64,000 nucleotides of DNA from CAZMPJ01 sp964568455 (GTDB lineage Bacteria; Margulisbacteria; WOR-1; O2-12-FULL-45-9): assembly GCA_964568455.1 (NCBI GenBank), contig CAZMPJ010000001.1, positions 124,001 through 188,000 on the forward strand, read 5' to 3'. Below are positions 8,171 through 15,844 of the stretch, piece by piece. Positions within the stretch are counted from its first letter, which is position 1. Each line of letters begins with the position of its first letter. The position numbers and the translations under genes are program-made. Under the pieces are notes generated by a model. That model ran no database searches. It was given only the letters and a program-made list of their open reading frames with translations, and was not told the origin of the DNA.

Positions 8171-8650
8171 TTAAGCTCCTTTTTCTTTAGGGCCGCATTT
8201 ATATTCAACTAAACAAGTGTCGTCCCCGATATTTAACGCAAGGCTGGAAGCTTTTTTCAGCAGGGCGTTTTTAAATATTTCCGCTACAATAGTGGTGGTT
8301 CCAATTGTGTTTAAACCAAACTTTTTATAAATATCCGCTCGCAAGGGATCGTAAATTCGAGTTAAGACTTGTGGTACTTTGTAAATCTTTTTAGCGATTT
8401 CAGAAGCCATAATGTTAGAGTTGTCACCATTAGTAACGGCGGCTAAAGCATCAGCTCTTTCAATGCCGGCTCGTTTTAAAATATCCGGGTCAAAACCAAC
8501 TCCAGTGATAGTAATACCGTTAAAATCATTGCCTAAGCGTTTAAAAGAGGCAGGGTTTTTGTCTACAATAACAACGTTGTGGCCTTCGCCAGAAAGCATT
8601 TGGGCTAGTTGTGCGCCAACCCGTCCGCAGCCAACAATAATAATATGCAT
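8171..8650 (-). CDS. Short TrkA-like protein (NAD-binding RCK_N domain)
   Basis: The 159 residues form a second TrkA-N domain with the nucleotide-binding MHIIIVGCGRVG motif and VDKNP at the end of strand two. Only a stub follows where an RCK_C domain would be. Together with the adjacent longer TrkA-like protein it gives three RCK-type domains, so the two may form a mixed gating ring, as the duplicated E. coli TrkA does within one chain; that is inference. The ATG abuts the stop codon of the DUF502 gene, and its own stop is one base from the TTG start of the next gene. Confidence 0.88.
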   Translation of the reverse strand: MHIIIVGCGRVGAQLAQMLSGEGHNVVIVDKNPASFKRLGNDFNGITITGVGFDPDILKRAGIERADALAAVTNGDNSNIMASEIAKKIYKVPQVLTRIYDPLRADIYKKFGLNTIGTTTIVAEIFKNALLKKASSLALNIGDDTCLVEYKCGPKEKGA

Positions 8651-9274
8651 TTAATGCTCCTTTTTAGGCGGCATTTCTGGGGGAAGAGTTGAAGGTTTAA
8701 TTACCCCGCCAGAAACAACATATTTAAAAGCGTCTTCGATTTTCATGTCTAACAAAACCACATCACGGGCTGGAGTTAAAACTAAAAATCCAGTAGCTGG
8801 GGTAGGAGTATTAGCTACGAAAACATTAATCATTTTCTCTTTAAGTTTTGCTTCGATTTCTGTGGCTGCGTCTGAAGTGATAAAACCTATGGCCCATAGC
8901 CCTTTTCTAGGGTATTCAATTAAGCAAGCCCGGCGGTATTCGTCCGCGTGTTTTTGCATAAATAAAACATCATTGATTTGTTTTACGCCGGAATAAATGC
9001 TTTTTACGATTGGCACCCTAAAAAGCAGTTCTTCACCAAATTTAAAAAGCTGGGCGCTGATGATAAAAGTAGCGAAAAAACCTACTAAAAAGATTAAAAC
9101 AGCAGTGAGTAATAGTCCTAAACCAGGCATGTGTTTGCCGGTAATCAGGGTAATTAGGTTGCCTAGGATACCATCTAAAAAAGTAAATAGGAAATAGAGC
9201 AACCAGATGGTTACTAAAAGAGGCAATAGGGTTATTAGTCCGCGTAGGAAATATCCACTAATTTTGTGCCACAT
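8651..9274 (-). CDS. DUF502 inner-membrane protein
   Basis: About 207 residues. Two transmembrane helices near the N terminus (residues about 5-28 and 42-70) precede a soluble domain with the family marks ELLFRVPIVKSIYSGVKQI, GFITS and VFVANTPTPATGFLVLTP. The function of the family is not established. I use ATG 9274 (MWHKISG) rather than the ATG at 9295, because the -10 box (9291-9286) overlaps the region just inside that upstream ATG and would leave it outside the transcript. It heads the Trk operon; its co-transcription with potassium uptake suggests an envelope or osmotic role, as inference only. Confidence 0.85.
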   Translation of the reverse strand: MWHKISGYFLRGLITLLPLLVTIWLLYFLFTFLDGILGNLITLITGKHMPGLGLLLTAVLIFLVGFFATFIISAQLFKFGEELLFRVPIVKSIYSGVKQINDVLFMQKHADEYRRACLIEYPRKGLWAIGFITSDAATEIEAKLKEKMINVFVANTPTPATGFLVLTPARDVVLLDMKIEDAFKYVVSGGVIKPSTLPPEMPPKKEH

Positions 9275-9285
9275 AATTAAACCAA

Positions 9286-9314
9286 AGTATATCATTCAAG
9301 ATTGTAATTTTCAA
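9286..9314 (-). promoter_or_regulatory. Promoter of the DUF502-Trk operon
   Basis: On the minus strand TTGAAA (9314-9309), 17 bases, TATACT (9291-9286), with ATG 9274 eleven bases downstream. It is back to back with the promoter of the gene at 9357; the two -35 boxes are adjacent, so one bound protein could affect both. Confidence 0.7.
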
Positions 9315-9331
9315 TAAGATTATGTTATACT
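9302..9331 (+). promoter_or_regulatory. Promoter of the RAM-domain gene
   Basis: TTGTAA (9302-9307), 18 bases, TATACT (9326-9331) with an upstream TGT giving an extended -10. Divergent from the Trk operon promoter. Confidence 0.6.
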
Positions 9332-9356
9332 CGCAGACGCAAAGGAGGGCTTTAAT

Positions 9357-9596
9357 ATGACACATGCTTATATTTTAATCGAGTCCCTTCCGGGTAAAGC
9401 GATTGAGTTGATAAACGCAGTAAAGAGCATCAAAGGGGTAAAAAGGATAGACTTAGTTACTGGTCCTTATGATGTAATTGCTATGGTAGAAGCAGTAGAT
9501 TTAAAAGCTTTGGGTGAAATGATTGTTAAAAAGATACAAGCAACTGGTTGTGTGGCTAGAACTTTGACCTGTATTACTATTGAACAGCACGTTTAG
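9357..9596 (+). CDS. Stand-alone Lrp/AsnC-type ligand-binding (RAM) domain
   Basis: The 79 residues are the whole RAM/AsnC effector-binding domain without the DNA-binding helix-turn-helix: AYILIESLPGK, IKGVKRIDLVTGPYDVIAMVEA, and a closing ARTLTCITIE strand. Such single-domain proteins assemble as octamer-like rings and bind small effectors, often amino acids; without a HTH they may act by partner contact. The Shine-Dalgarno AAAGGAGG (9341-9348) sits 8 bases before the ATG. The 3' end overlaps leuA by 20 bases on the opposite strand. Its placement beside leuA suggests amino-acid sensing, as inference. Confidence 0.9.
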   Translation: MTHAYILIESLPGKAIELINAVKSIKGVKRIDLVTGPYDVIAMVEAVDLKALGEMIVKKIQATGCVARTLTCITIEQHV

Positions 9597-11097
9597 AAAC
9601 TAAACTACGGTTAATCGCAGCAAGATAGGCTTTTGCCGAAGCTACGATGATGTCAGTGTCTGCGCCTTTTCCTGAATAAGTATTTTTTCCATCTGTAATT
9701 CTAACTGTAACATCCCCTTGAGCATCCGTTCCGCCGCTTATAGCTTGAATAATATAATCTACTAGCTTAGCTTTGGTTTTAGTTAATTGTGAAATGGCTT
9801 TGTAAACCGCGTCAACTGGTCCGTCTCCAGTCGCTTTTTTCTTAATGGTTTTCTTATTATGTAAAAGCTCGATTTTAGCGGTTGGCTTTTTGTTAGTTCC
9901 AGAAGTGATGAATAGTTTCTTAAGTTTAAAAATCTCTTCTAATGTATAAACTTCATCCACCACAATAGATTCAATATCTCTATCTGTAATATCTTTCTTT
10001 TTATCAGCTAGTTTGATGAATTTTCCATAAGCTTTTTCTAGTTTTTCTTTTGAAAGGTCATAACCTAGTTCTTTAAGCCGTTTTGCCAGCGCGTTTCTAC
10101 CCGAATGTTTTCCCAGTACCAATTGGCTAGCAGTTAGTCCAATATCTTTTGGATCCATAATTTCATAGGTTTCTCTGTCGCTCATGACTCCATGTTGATG
10201 GATGCCGGCTTCATGAGCAAAAGCATTAGCGCCTACAACCGCTTTGTTGGGTTGTACAACCAGTCCGGTTAGATTTGAAACCAGGCGGCTAGATTTATAG
10301 ATTTCTTTAGTGTTTATGTCAGTAGTGCGATCAAAAAGATCTTTTCTGGTTTTAATGGCCATGACCACTTCTTCAAGCGAACAATTTCCCGCGCGTTCTC
10401 CAATACCATTAATAGTACATTCAATTTGATTAGCGCCAACTCCAATTGCAGCCAGCGAATTTGCTACTGCAAGTCCCAAATCATTATGGCAGTGGACAGA
10501 AACGTCGACTTTATTAATATTAGGCACATTTTTCACAATACCTTTAACCAAGCCAGCAAATTCGTTAGGAATAGTGTAGCCAACTGTGTCAGGAATATTG
10601 ACAGTAGTAGCGCCAGCGTCAATCACTGCTTTAATTATTTTATAAAGAAATTCTGGTTTTGATCTTCCTGCATCTTCGCAGGAAAATTCAACTTGTTCAC
10701 AAAAAGTTTTAGCATATTTAACCATTTCTACAGCAGTGGCAAGAACTTTTTCCGGCTTCATTTTAAGTTTCTTTTCCATGTGAATAGGGGAGGTAGCGAT
10801 GAAAATATGGATCATCTTATTTTTTGCCGGAGCAATGGCGTTACCAGCTGCTTTAATGTCTGCTTTTTTACAGCGAGCCAGGCTGCAGATGGTTGGTCCT
10901 TTTATTTCTTTGGCAATCCGGTTAATAGCTTCAAAATCGCCTGGAGAGGCAATGGCAAAACCAGCTTCGATGATGTTAACGTTTAGACGTGCCAGCTGCC
11001 GGGCGATTTCCATTTTTTCTTCAAAATTCAAACTTGCGCCCGGGCACTGCTCCCCGTCTCTAAGAGTGGTATCAAATATTTTTATTTTTCTGGTCAT
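9577..11097 (-). CDS. leuA: 2-isopropylmalate synthase
   Basis: Condenses acetyl-CoA with 2-oxoisovalerate, the first step of leucine synthesis. It has 506 residues, full length. The catalytic TIM barrel begins FDTTLRDGEQCPGASL, with metal-ligand HCHND near residue 203 and the GIGERAGNCSLEEV segment. From about residue 380 on is the leucine-feedback regulatory domain (TGDGPVDAVYKAI, VTVRI). It is a single gene with its own promoter and Shine-Dalgarno (GGAG, 7 bases before the ATG). A related enzyme, cimA, lies at 19.4 kb; this copy has the CPGASL variant typical of true LeuA. Confidence 0.95.
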   Translation of the reverse strand: MTRKIKIFDTTLRDGEQCPGASLNFEEKMEIARQLARLNVNIIEAGFAIASPGDFEAINRIAKEIKGPTICSLARCKKADIKAAGNAIAPAKNKMIHIFIATSPIHMEKKLKMKPEKVLATAVEMVKYAKTFCEQVEFSCEDAGRSKPEFLYKIIKAVIDAGATTVNIPDTVGYTIPNEFAGLVKGIVKNVPNINKVDVSVHCHNDLGLAVANSLAAIGVGANQIECTINGIGERAGNCSLEEVVMAIKTRKDLFDRTTDINTKEIYKSSRLVSNLTGLVVQPNKAVVGANAFAHEAGIHQHGVMSDRETYEIMDPKDIGLTASQLVLGKHSGRNALAKRLKELGYDLSKEKLEKAYGKFIKLADKKKDITDRDIESIVVDEVYTLEEIFKLKKLFITSGTNKKPTAKIELLHNKKTIKKKATGDGPVDAVYKAISQLTKTKAKLVDYIIQAISGGTDAQGDVTVRITDGKNTYSGKGADTDIIVASAKAYLAAINRSLVSKRAVQ

Positions 11098-11118
11098 AAA
11101 TAATCTCCGTGAGGTTTA

Positions 11119-11147
11119 ATTTTACAATGAAACAACATGAAATTCAA
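11119..11147 (-). promoter_or_regulatory. Promoter of leuA
   Basis: On the minus strand TTGAAT (11147-11142), 17 bases, TAAAAT (11124-11119), followed by a leader of about 15 bases with GGAG. No leader peptide or attenuator is visible. Confidence 0.6.
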
Positions 11148-11176
11148 TGAAATTTCTGCCTAATGCTGCGGATAAT
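11148..11176 (+). promoter_or_regulatory. Sigma-28-like promoter of the nucleotidyltransferase-like gene
   Basis: TGAAATTT (11148-11155), 14 bases, GGATAAT (11170-11176). Read as an octamer the -10 is GCGGATAA, one mismatch from the FliA consensus GCCGATAA. Confidence 0.55.
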
Positions 11177-11195
11177 ATAGTGAGGGAAAAATAAA

Positions 11196-11948
11196 GTGAA
11201 TTTAATTATTGCGGCTGGAGGCAGAGGCTCAAGATTGGGACAATTTAAACCTTTGGCTTTTGATCCGGTCCATAAAAAACCTATGCTTCATCATGTAATG
11301 ACTCGAATTATTGACGCATTTCCACAGATAGATCGTGTTTATATTTCTTGCAGCACCGATGAAACAGAAAAAAGAGATCTGATTGATTTTTTAACCACCT
11401 GCACTTTACCGGTTCAGCTTAACCTTGTTATGGGAGAAAGAAAAGGGGTGGGCTATGCTTTTCATTTGGCGATGCAGGCGGCAAGTAATTTTTCTTCTGC
11501 AGATACAATTTTAACTGTTTGTGATGTGCTTGCCCAAGATTATTCAGGGTTAGCTCGAGGGGGAGAAAAAGATATTTTATTAGGAGCGATTCCCCATGTT
11601 GATGGAGCAAAGAAACAAAGGACAGTAGTTAGCCCGGATGCCCAAGGATTTGTAAAATTTGGAACCTTTACCAGCGAACGATATGCTCTGGCTGGGATCT
11701 ATAAAGTTCCAGCACGAGCTTTTATTTCTTTTGCTGATTTATTAGAAGCTGGGATTAAAGGCCGGTTAGTAGATTTTAACATTCAAAATGCTAGAGGAGA
11801 GTTTCGAGTGACCTGGGCTTGGCGAAAAATGGCTCAAATGAGATTTTTAATAAGGTTAGCAAACTTAGGCCAGATTGCAGAATTAAATGAACCAGAAGAT
11901 TTTGAGGATATTGGAAGGTTATTAAGCACCGCTAATACTAATATTTGA
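11196..11948 (+). CDS. Nucleotidyltransferase-like (GT-A fold) orphan protein
   Basis: 250 residues with an N-terminal sugar-nucleotidyltransferase signature: LIIAAGGRGSRLG followed by PLAFDPVHKKPMLHHV, and a possible metal-binding Asp in LTVCDVLAQD near residue 109. Substrate unknown; the C-terminal third is not recognised. Initiation is at GTG 11196 with GAGGG (11182-11186) 9 bases upstream. It is transcribed alone from a sigma-28-like promoter. The tail overlaps pmbA by 27 bases on the other strand. Unlike the similar enzyme at 39748 it has no hexapeptide-repeat domain. Confidence 0.7.
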   Translation: MNLIIAAGGRGSRLGQFKPLAFDPVHKKPMLHHVMTRIIDAFPQIDRVYISCSTDETEKRDLIDFLTTCTLPVQLNLVMGERKGVGYAFHLAMQAASNFSSADTILTVCDVLAQDYSGLARGGEKDILLGAIPHVDGAKKQRTVVSPDAQGFVKFGTFTSERYALAGIYKVPARAFISFADLLEAGIKGRLVDFNIQNARGEFRVTWAWRKMAQMRFLIRLANLGQIAELNEPEDFEDIGRLLSTANTNI

Positions 11949-13244
11949 AATTAGTAAACTTGGAGCGCCTACATTGCCAAAAAATCTTAAGTCAGATCCA
12001 ACTTCTTCAATTTGAGAAAGAAGCTCAACTAAATTTCCAGCAATGGTTATACCTCGAACTGCATAAGTTTTCTTGCCATTTTCAATCATAATTCCAGAAG
12101 CGCCGATGGAGAAATCACCAGAAATAGGATTAGCCGTATGGATTCCCATCACTCGAGTAATGTAAAGAGCTTTTTTGGGCAATTTAATCTTATTTTTACC
12201 TGGCTCAATATAAAGATTTGTAGCACCTGTGCCAGGAATAGTCATGAATGATCCGCGTGAAGCATTGCCAGTTGATTTAGTTTTGCCTTTTTTAGCAGTA
12301 TAAGTATTGTAAAGATAATTTTTTAAAATTCCATTTTCAATCAACTTAGTTTCTTGAGTTGGCACTCCTTCATCATCAAATGGGCTAGAGCCAATAGCAT
12401 TTTCAAGTCTGCCATTATCAATAACGGTTAAATTTTTTGCTCCAACTGATTTGCCAAGCTTGGCAATAAATAATGATTTGCCTTTTTGAATCGCTTCGGC
12501 AGTAAGAGGGGAGAGCAATACTTCTAAAAGTTCTGAGCCGACTTCAGGATCAAGGATTACTGGCAGCTTTTGGCTCTTAATAGATCTCGCGCTTAAGAGT
12601 TCGCAAGCCTTGTGGGCAGCTTCTTGGCCAATTTTTACAGGATCCAAGCTTGTGAATTGTTTCACAAAGTCAAGGCCTGCGCCATATTCCATTTCACCAT
12701 CATGGCTGGCAATCATTTGGCCCATAGCCCCGCAAGAGTTGGTTTTATATTTAGCGTTTATCCCGTTTGAATTAACAATCCAAACTTCAGCCTCGCTGTC
12801 AGTGTAAGAGACTTTTTCGGTTTTCTTAACTCTTTTATCAGCTTTATAGGCGCTACTTTCAATTTTCAAAGCCAGTTCAATCTTCTTTTCAATCGGAGTT
12901 TTGCTGATTTCCGGATCATATAAGTCTGATGGTTTGATAGTTTGGTCTTCTGATTTTTCTGGCAAGCTTAAATATTCATCTGCCTCAGAATTTTTAGCGT
13001 TCTCAATTGCCTTAGAGATTGTGAAATCTTTCACAAACTCATCAAGATCTGAGGTATAGGCAAAACCTTGTTTTTTGTCTTTTATGATCCTGATGCCCAT
13101 GCCAGCGTTTGCGATTTCATCACTTGATTCTACTTTACCGTTTAAAACCGAAACCTTAGTGGTCTTGCTTGAAGAAAGATAAACTTCTGCCTGGTCAACG
13201 CCTTTTTTTAAAACTGCTTCCAATATTTGGTTAGGATTGAGCAT
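11922..13244 (-). CDS. pmbA: TldE/PmbA-family metalloprotease subunit
   Basis: 440 residues, typical length. TldD/TldE proteins form a heterodimeric protease, known from microcin B17 maturation and antitoxin CcdA degradation; PmbA/TldE is the subunit lacking the zinc-binding HExxxH, and none is seen here. Family marks: the N-terminal AEVYLSSSKTTKVSVLNGKVE, GMGIRIIKDKKQGFAYTSDL, and the C-terminal GDFSIGASGIMIENG with TIAGNL. No tldD partner is present in the window. A -10 box lies 6 bases before the ATG, so the mRNA is predicted leaderless. Divergent from the gene at 13325. Confidence 0.9.
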   Translation of the reverse strand: MLNPNQILEAVLKKGVDQAEVYLSSSKTTKVSVLNGKVESSDEIANAGMGIRIIKDKKQGFAYTSDLDEFVKDFTISKAIENAKNSEADEYLSLPEKSEDQTIKPSDLYDPEISKTPIEKKIELALKIESSAYKADKRVKKTEKVSYTDSEAEVWIVNSNGINAKYKTNSCGAMGQMIASHDGEMEYGAGLDFVKQFTSLDPVKIGQEAAHKACELLSARSIKSQKLPVILDPEVGSELLEVLLSPLTAEAIQKGKSLFIAKLGKSVGAKNLTVIDNGRLENAIGSSPFDDEGVPTQETKLIENGILKNYLYNTYTAKKGKTKSTGNASRGSFMTIPGTGATNLYIEPGKNKIKLPKKALYITRVMGIHTANPISGDFSIGASGIMIENGKKTYAVRGITIAGNLVELLSQIEEVGSDLRFFGNVGAPSLLISNISISGA

Positions 13245-13250
13245 ATTGAG

Positions 13251-13279
13251 ATTCTACTTTGAAAAAACTCATGATTCAA
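13251..13279 (-). promoter_or_regulatory. Leaderless promoter of pmbA
   Basis: On the minus strand TTGAAT (13279-13274), 17 bases, TAGAAT (13256-13251), then 6 bases to the ATG. The same TAGAAT -10 hexamer is used at secG and in the poly-G promoter. Confidence 0.6.
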
Positions 13280-13280
13280 G

Positions 13281-13309
13281 TGAAATCAAGGGAAAGCTTT
13301 GGCGATAAA
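13281..13309 (+). promoter_or_regulatory. Sigma-28-like promoter of the gene at 13325
   Basis: TGAAATCA (13281-13288), 14 bases, CGATAAA (13303-13309). It lies inside an open frame that begins at TTG 13259, which argues that translation starts further downstream. Confidence 0.5.
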
Positions 13310-13324
13310 GATATGGAGGATATC

Positions 13325-14110
13325 ATGGTTGTAGTTTGTCCGATAACTAAAAACGGTACCTGTCTTCTATTGAGAAATCTTTATGTGAGAGAATTAAGTC
13401 CTCAAATCAGGCAAAGAGAACATTCGCTTATTTTAAAGCCATTAAGGAAGGGCAGAAGAGCTGCTTTTTTAGACAGAGTTAGTAATGTTCCTGTTTCGAT
13501 TCAAATACAATTATTAAAATGCGCATTTTCTCTTCGTAGTAATGATATGGCTTATTTTAGAGAATTATTATTTGCCTGTGAAAAAGGAAGACAATTCCAA
13601 ACTATGGTTGATCTTCTATCTCTTAGCGATCGAAAAACCTGGACCATTCAAATCTATCTTTTGGCGGGAAGGACTTTTAATCGGTTAGAGCGGTTTGAGG
13701 ACAGCTTGGACTACCTTGATCTTCAATTTTTTAAGAAGGAAGTTAGAGGCCCCGGGCAAATACGACAATTTATTAGCTTAAGGGTAAGCGCTTATCGTGG
13801 TTTGGATAAATGGGCAGAAGCGATTGACCAGGCTAATTACTTACCACTAAAAGAGTGGAATTCTTATATATTTGGTGATGTTCTTGATACTTATTTAAAA
13901 TTGGAAAAACCAGAAGAGGCAACGGAATTAATTACAGCCTACCCAAGGGAAAAATGGGATATTTTTATTTATAGCCATGTAGCAGATTATTATATTTCTA
14001 TAGGTGATTTTGCAAAAGCTATTGAGACGCTAAAAGGGTTGCCAGAAGAAAAATGGAATAACTATCATCATGCACTTATGGAAAAAGCTTTATCGGCCCA
14101 GGGGAGCTAG
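13325..14110 (+). CDS. TPR-like repeat orphan protein
   Basis: The frame is open from TTG 13259, but I start at ATG 13325: GGAGG (13315-13319) is 5 bases upstream and the sigma-28-like promoter ends at 13309. ATG 13313 is the alternative. The 261 residues are helical; the C-terminal half contains about three tandem 33-35-residue repeats, each opening with a Pro-x-x-x-Trp motif (PLKEWNSY, PREKWDIF, PEEKWNNY) and continuing as a TPR-like helix pair (DVLDTYLKLEKPEEATELI). No enzymatic motif and no signal peptide. Probably a protein-binding scaffold; partner unknown. It belongs to the predicted sigma-28-like regulon. Confidence 0.7.
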   Translation: MVVVCPITKNGTCLLLRNLYVRELSPQIRQREHSLILKPLRKGRRAAFLDRVSNVPVSIQIQLLKCAFSLRSNDMAYFRELLFACEKGRQFQTMVDLLSLSDRKTWTIQIYLLAGRTFNRLERFEDSLDYLDLQFFKKEVRGPGQIRQFISLRVSAYRGLDKWAEAIDQANYLPLKEWNSYIFGDVLDTYLKLEKPEEATELITAYPREKWDIFIYSHVADYYISIGDFAKAIETLKGLPEEKWNNYHHALMEKALSAQGS

Positions 14111-15102
14111 CTAGCCTGCACCGCAGTAATTGCCACTACATTTACAATATCATCAATGCTACAACCACGGGATAAATCATTAACAGGTTTTGCTTCGCCC
14201 TGGAAGATAGGACCAAAAGCATGAGCGTGGGCGAGTCTTTCAGTTAATTTATAAGCAATGTTGCCGGAATCAAGATCAGGAAAAATTAAAACATTAGCAT
14301 GACCAGCTACATCGCTGCGAGGTGCTTTTCTAGCCGCAACTTTTGTAATCAAGGCTGCGTCAACTTGAAGTTCCCCGTCTAATAATAAATCTGGTTTTTT
14401 CTGTTTGGCAAGTTCAGTAGCTTTAATTACTTTATCAACATCTGGATGAACAGCGGAAGTTTTAGTAGAAAAAGAAAGCATGGCTACTTTTGGTTCTTTA
14501 TCAATTAAATGTTTAAACGAGTCTGCGGTTTGGATGGCAATGTCGGCTAATTGTTCTGAAGTAGGGTTTGGTACTACTCCGCAATCTGCGTAAAACATAA
14601 CGCCTTCTTCACCAAATTGTTTGTCCTGTAAAATCATAACAAAAAAACTGGAAATAATTGATTGACCAGCAGCTTTGCCAATGCATTCCACTGTAACTCG
14701 AATTGTATCGGAGGTAAAATGGTCTGCGCCTGAAACCATGCCATCAGCTTCGCCTTGAGAAACCATCATTGCGCCGTAGTAGGGGAAGTCGTTTAAAAGC
14801 AAGTTTTTAGCTTTTTCAATGGTCATGCCTTTGTGGGCGCGTTTTTCTTTTAAAATTTGAACATATTTATCCAGGTTTTCCTGCTTACGAGGCTCAACAA
14901 TTCTTGCCCCAGATAAATCAACATTGTTTTTATCGGCTAATTTTTTAATCTGATCTTCAATGCCGACTAAAATTACTTGAGCCATTTTTCCACGCAAAAT
15001 TAGTTCTGTGGCTTCAAGAATTCTTAAATCATCTGCTTCAGGCAGGACAATAGTTTTGTTGATTCTTTTGGCTTTGGTCCAGACTTCTTTGATAAAATCC
15101 AT
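14107..15102 (-). CDS. pta: Phosphate acetyltransferase
   Basis: Interconverts acetyl-CoA and acetyl phosphate. The 331 residues are the bare PTA_PTB catalytic domain without the extra N-terminal regulatory domains of E. coli Pta. Marks: IVLPEADDLRILEA, DGMVSGADHFTSDTIR, ADCGVVPNPTSEQLADIA, LSFSTKTSA and the C-terminal AHAHAFGPIFQGEAKPVNDLSRG (given here in part only as family signature) near residues 290-312. No ackA lies nearby. It has its own promoter within the end of the upstream exonuclease gene, with the -10 box 6 bases before the ATG. Convergent with the TPR-like gene, overlapping by 4 bases. Confidence 0.94.
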   Translation of the reverse strand: MDFIKEVWTKAKRINKTIVLPEADDLRILEATELILRGKMAQVILVGIEDQIKKLADKNNVDLSGARIVEPRKQENLDKYVQILKEKRAHKGMTIEKAKNLLLNDFPYYGAMMVSQGEADGMVSGADHFTSDTIRVTVECIGKAAGQSIISSFFVMILQDKQFGEEGVMFYADCGVVPNPTSEQLADIAIQTADSFKHLIDKEPKVAMLSFSTKTSAVHPDVDKVIKATELAKQKKPDLLLDGELQVDAALITKVAARKAPRSDVAGHANVLIFPDLDSGNIAYKLTERLAHAHAFGPIFQGEAKPVNDLSRGCSIDDIVNVVAITAVQAS

Positions 15103-15108
15103 AATTTA

Positions 15109-15137
15109 ATCTTACAGTTTAGACATTAAAGAGTCAA
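15109..15137 (-). promoter_or_regulatory. Leaderless promoter of pta
   Basis: On the minus strand TTGACT (15137-15132), 17 bases, TAAGAT (15114-15109), then 6 bases to the ATG. It overlaps the 3' end of the upstream gene. Confidence 0.5.
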
Positions 15138-15759
15138 GATTGCGCTGATTGTGAATTCCCTTTTGTTTTAAAGCTTCGATAAAATTAGTCCAGACCTGAA
15201 AAGTTATTTCAACATCGCCAATAGCGCGGTGACGGTTTTTAATTGGTAAATTAAAATGTTCTCCCACGGTGTGAAGCTTGTGGTTGTATAGGTTGGGTAA
15301 TAGATGTCTTGAAAGTTTTAAAGTACAGGCTACCGGGTTTTCAATTTCAACATTTAAGTGTTTTTTTAAGTGATGTTTTAAAAAGGGAATATCAAAACCC
15401 GCGTTATGAGCAATTAAAAGATCAGAGCCAATGAATTCTATAAATTTGTTCAATACGGTTTCAGCATAAGGAGCGTCTTTAACCATTTCATCGTTAATGC
15501 CGGTTATACGGGTGATTTCAGCGCTAATCGGTTTTTCTGGATGAACTAGACTGCTGAAAACACTTTGCAGTTCTTTGCCTTTAACTTTAAAAGCGCCAAT
15601 CTCAATTATTTCAGCAGCGGTTGGTTCAAGCCCAGTGGTTTCTAAATCAAAAACCACGCAATCAAGGTTGTCGATCGTATCACCTTTAGCACGATTTAAA
15701 AATTTAAACTCTTTTGCCAGTTCTTGGAACTGGTTATCTTTTAATAAATCAGAAGTCAT
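15112..15759 (-). CDS. DnaQ-like 3'-5' exonuclease (DEDDh)
   Basis: 215 residues with the three exonuclease motifs of the DNA polymerase III epsilon/PolC proofreading family: VVFDLETTGLEP (ExoI, Asp and Glu), LIAHNAGFDIPFLKHH (ExoII), and HRAIGDVEIT (ExoIIIh, His and Asp). It removes nucleotides from DNA 3' ends, either for the replicative polymerase or as a free nuclease. There is no polymerase, helicase or UvrC-like extension, and the C terminus has no clear beta-clamp motif. The gene has its own leaderless-type promoter. Confidence 0.9.
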   Translation of the reverse strand: MTSDLLKDNQFQELAKEFKFLNRAKGDTIDNLDCVVFDLETTGLEPTAAEIIEIGAFKVKGKELQSVFSSLVHPEKPISAEITRITGINDEMVKDAPYAETVLNKFIEFIGSDLLIAHNAGFDIPFLKHHLKKHLNVEIENPVACTLKLSRHLLPNLYNHKLHTVGEHFNLPIKNRHRAIGDVEITFQVWTNFIEALKQKGIHNQRNLDSLMSKL

Positions 15760-15767
15760 TTTAGTAA

Positions 15768-15796
15768 ACCATACCGCAAAAAAAATCTTTAGTCAA
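15768..15796 (-). promoter_or_regulatory. Promoter of the DnaQ-like gene
   Basis: On the minus strand TTGACT (15796-15791), 17 bases, TATGGT (15773-15768), then 8 bases to the ATG at 15759. The -10 box is weak (4 of 6). Confidence 0.4.
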
Positions 15797-15810
15797 TCTG
15801 AAAATAAAAA

Positions 15811-15839
15811 TGAAATTATTCGGGAAATTTTACGATATA
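15811..15839 (+). promoter_or_regulatory. Sigma-28-like promoter of the metallopeptidase-like gene
   Basis: TGAAATTA (15811-15818), 14 bases, CGATATA (15833-15839), then exactly 5 bases to ATG 15845. The geometry matches the promoters at 2531-2559 and 2550-2578. Confidence 0.55.
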
Positions 15840-15844
15840 TAAAT

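Noticed and set aside
13259..13324. TTG start at 13259 for the TPR-like gene
   Set aside because: The sigma-28-like promoter at 13281-13309 and the GGAGG before ATG 13325 point to the later start.
15575..15844. Upstream extension of the metallopeptidase gene into the exonuclease gene
   Set aside because: These 90 codons lie mostly antisense to the DnaQ-like gene, and the sigma-28-like promoter (15811-15839) falls within them, so the transcript starts later.
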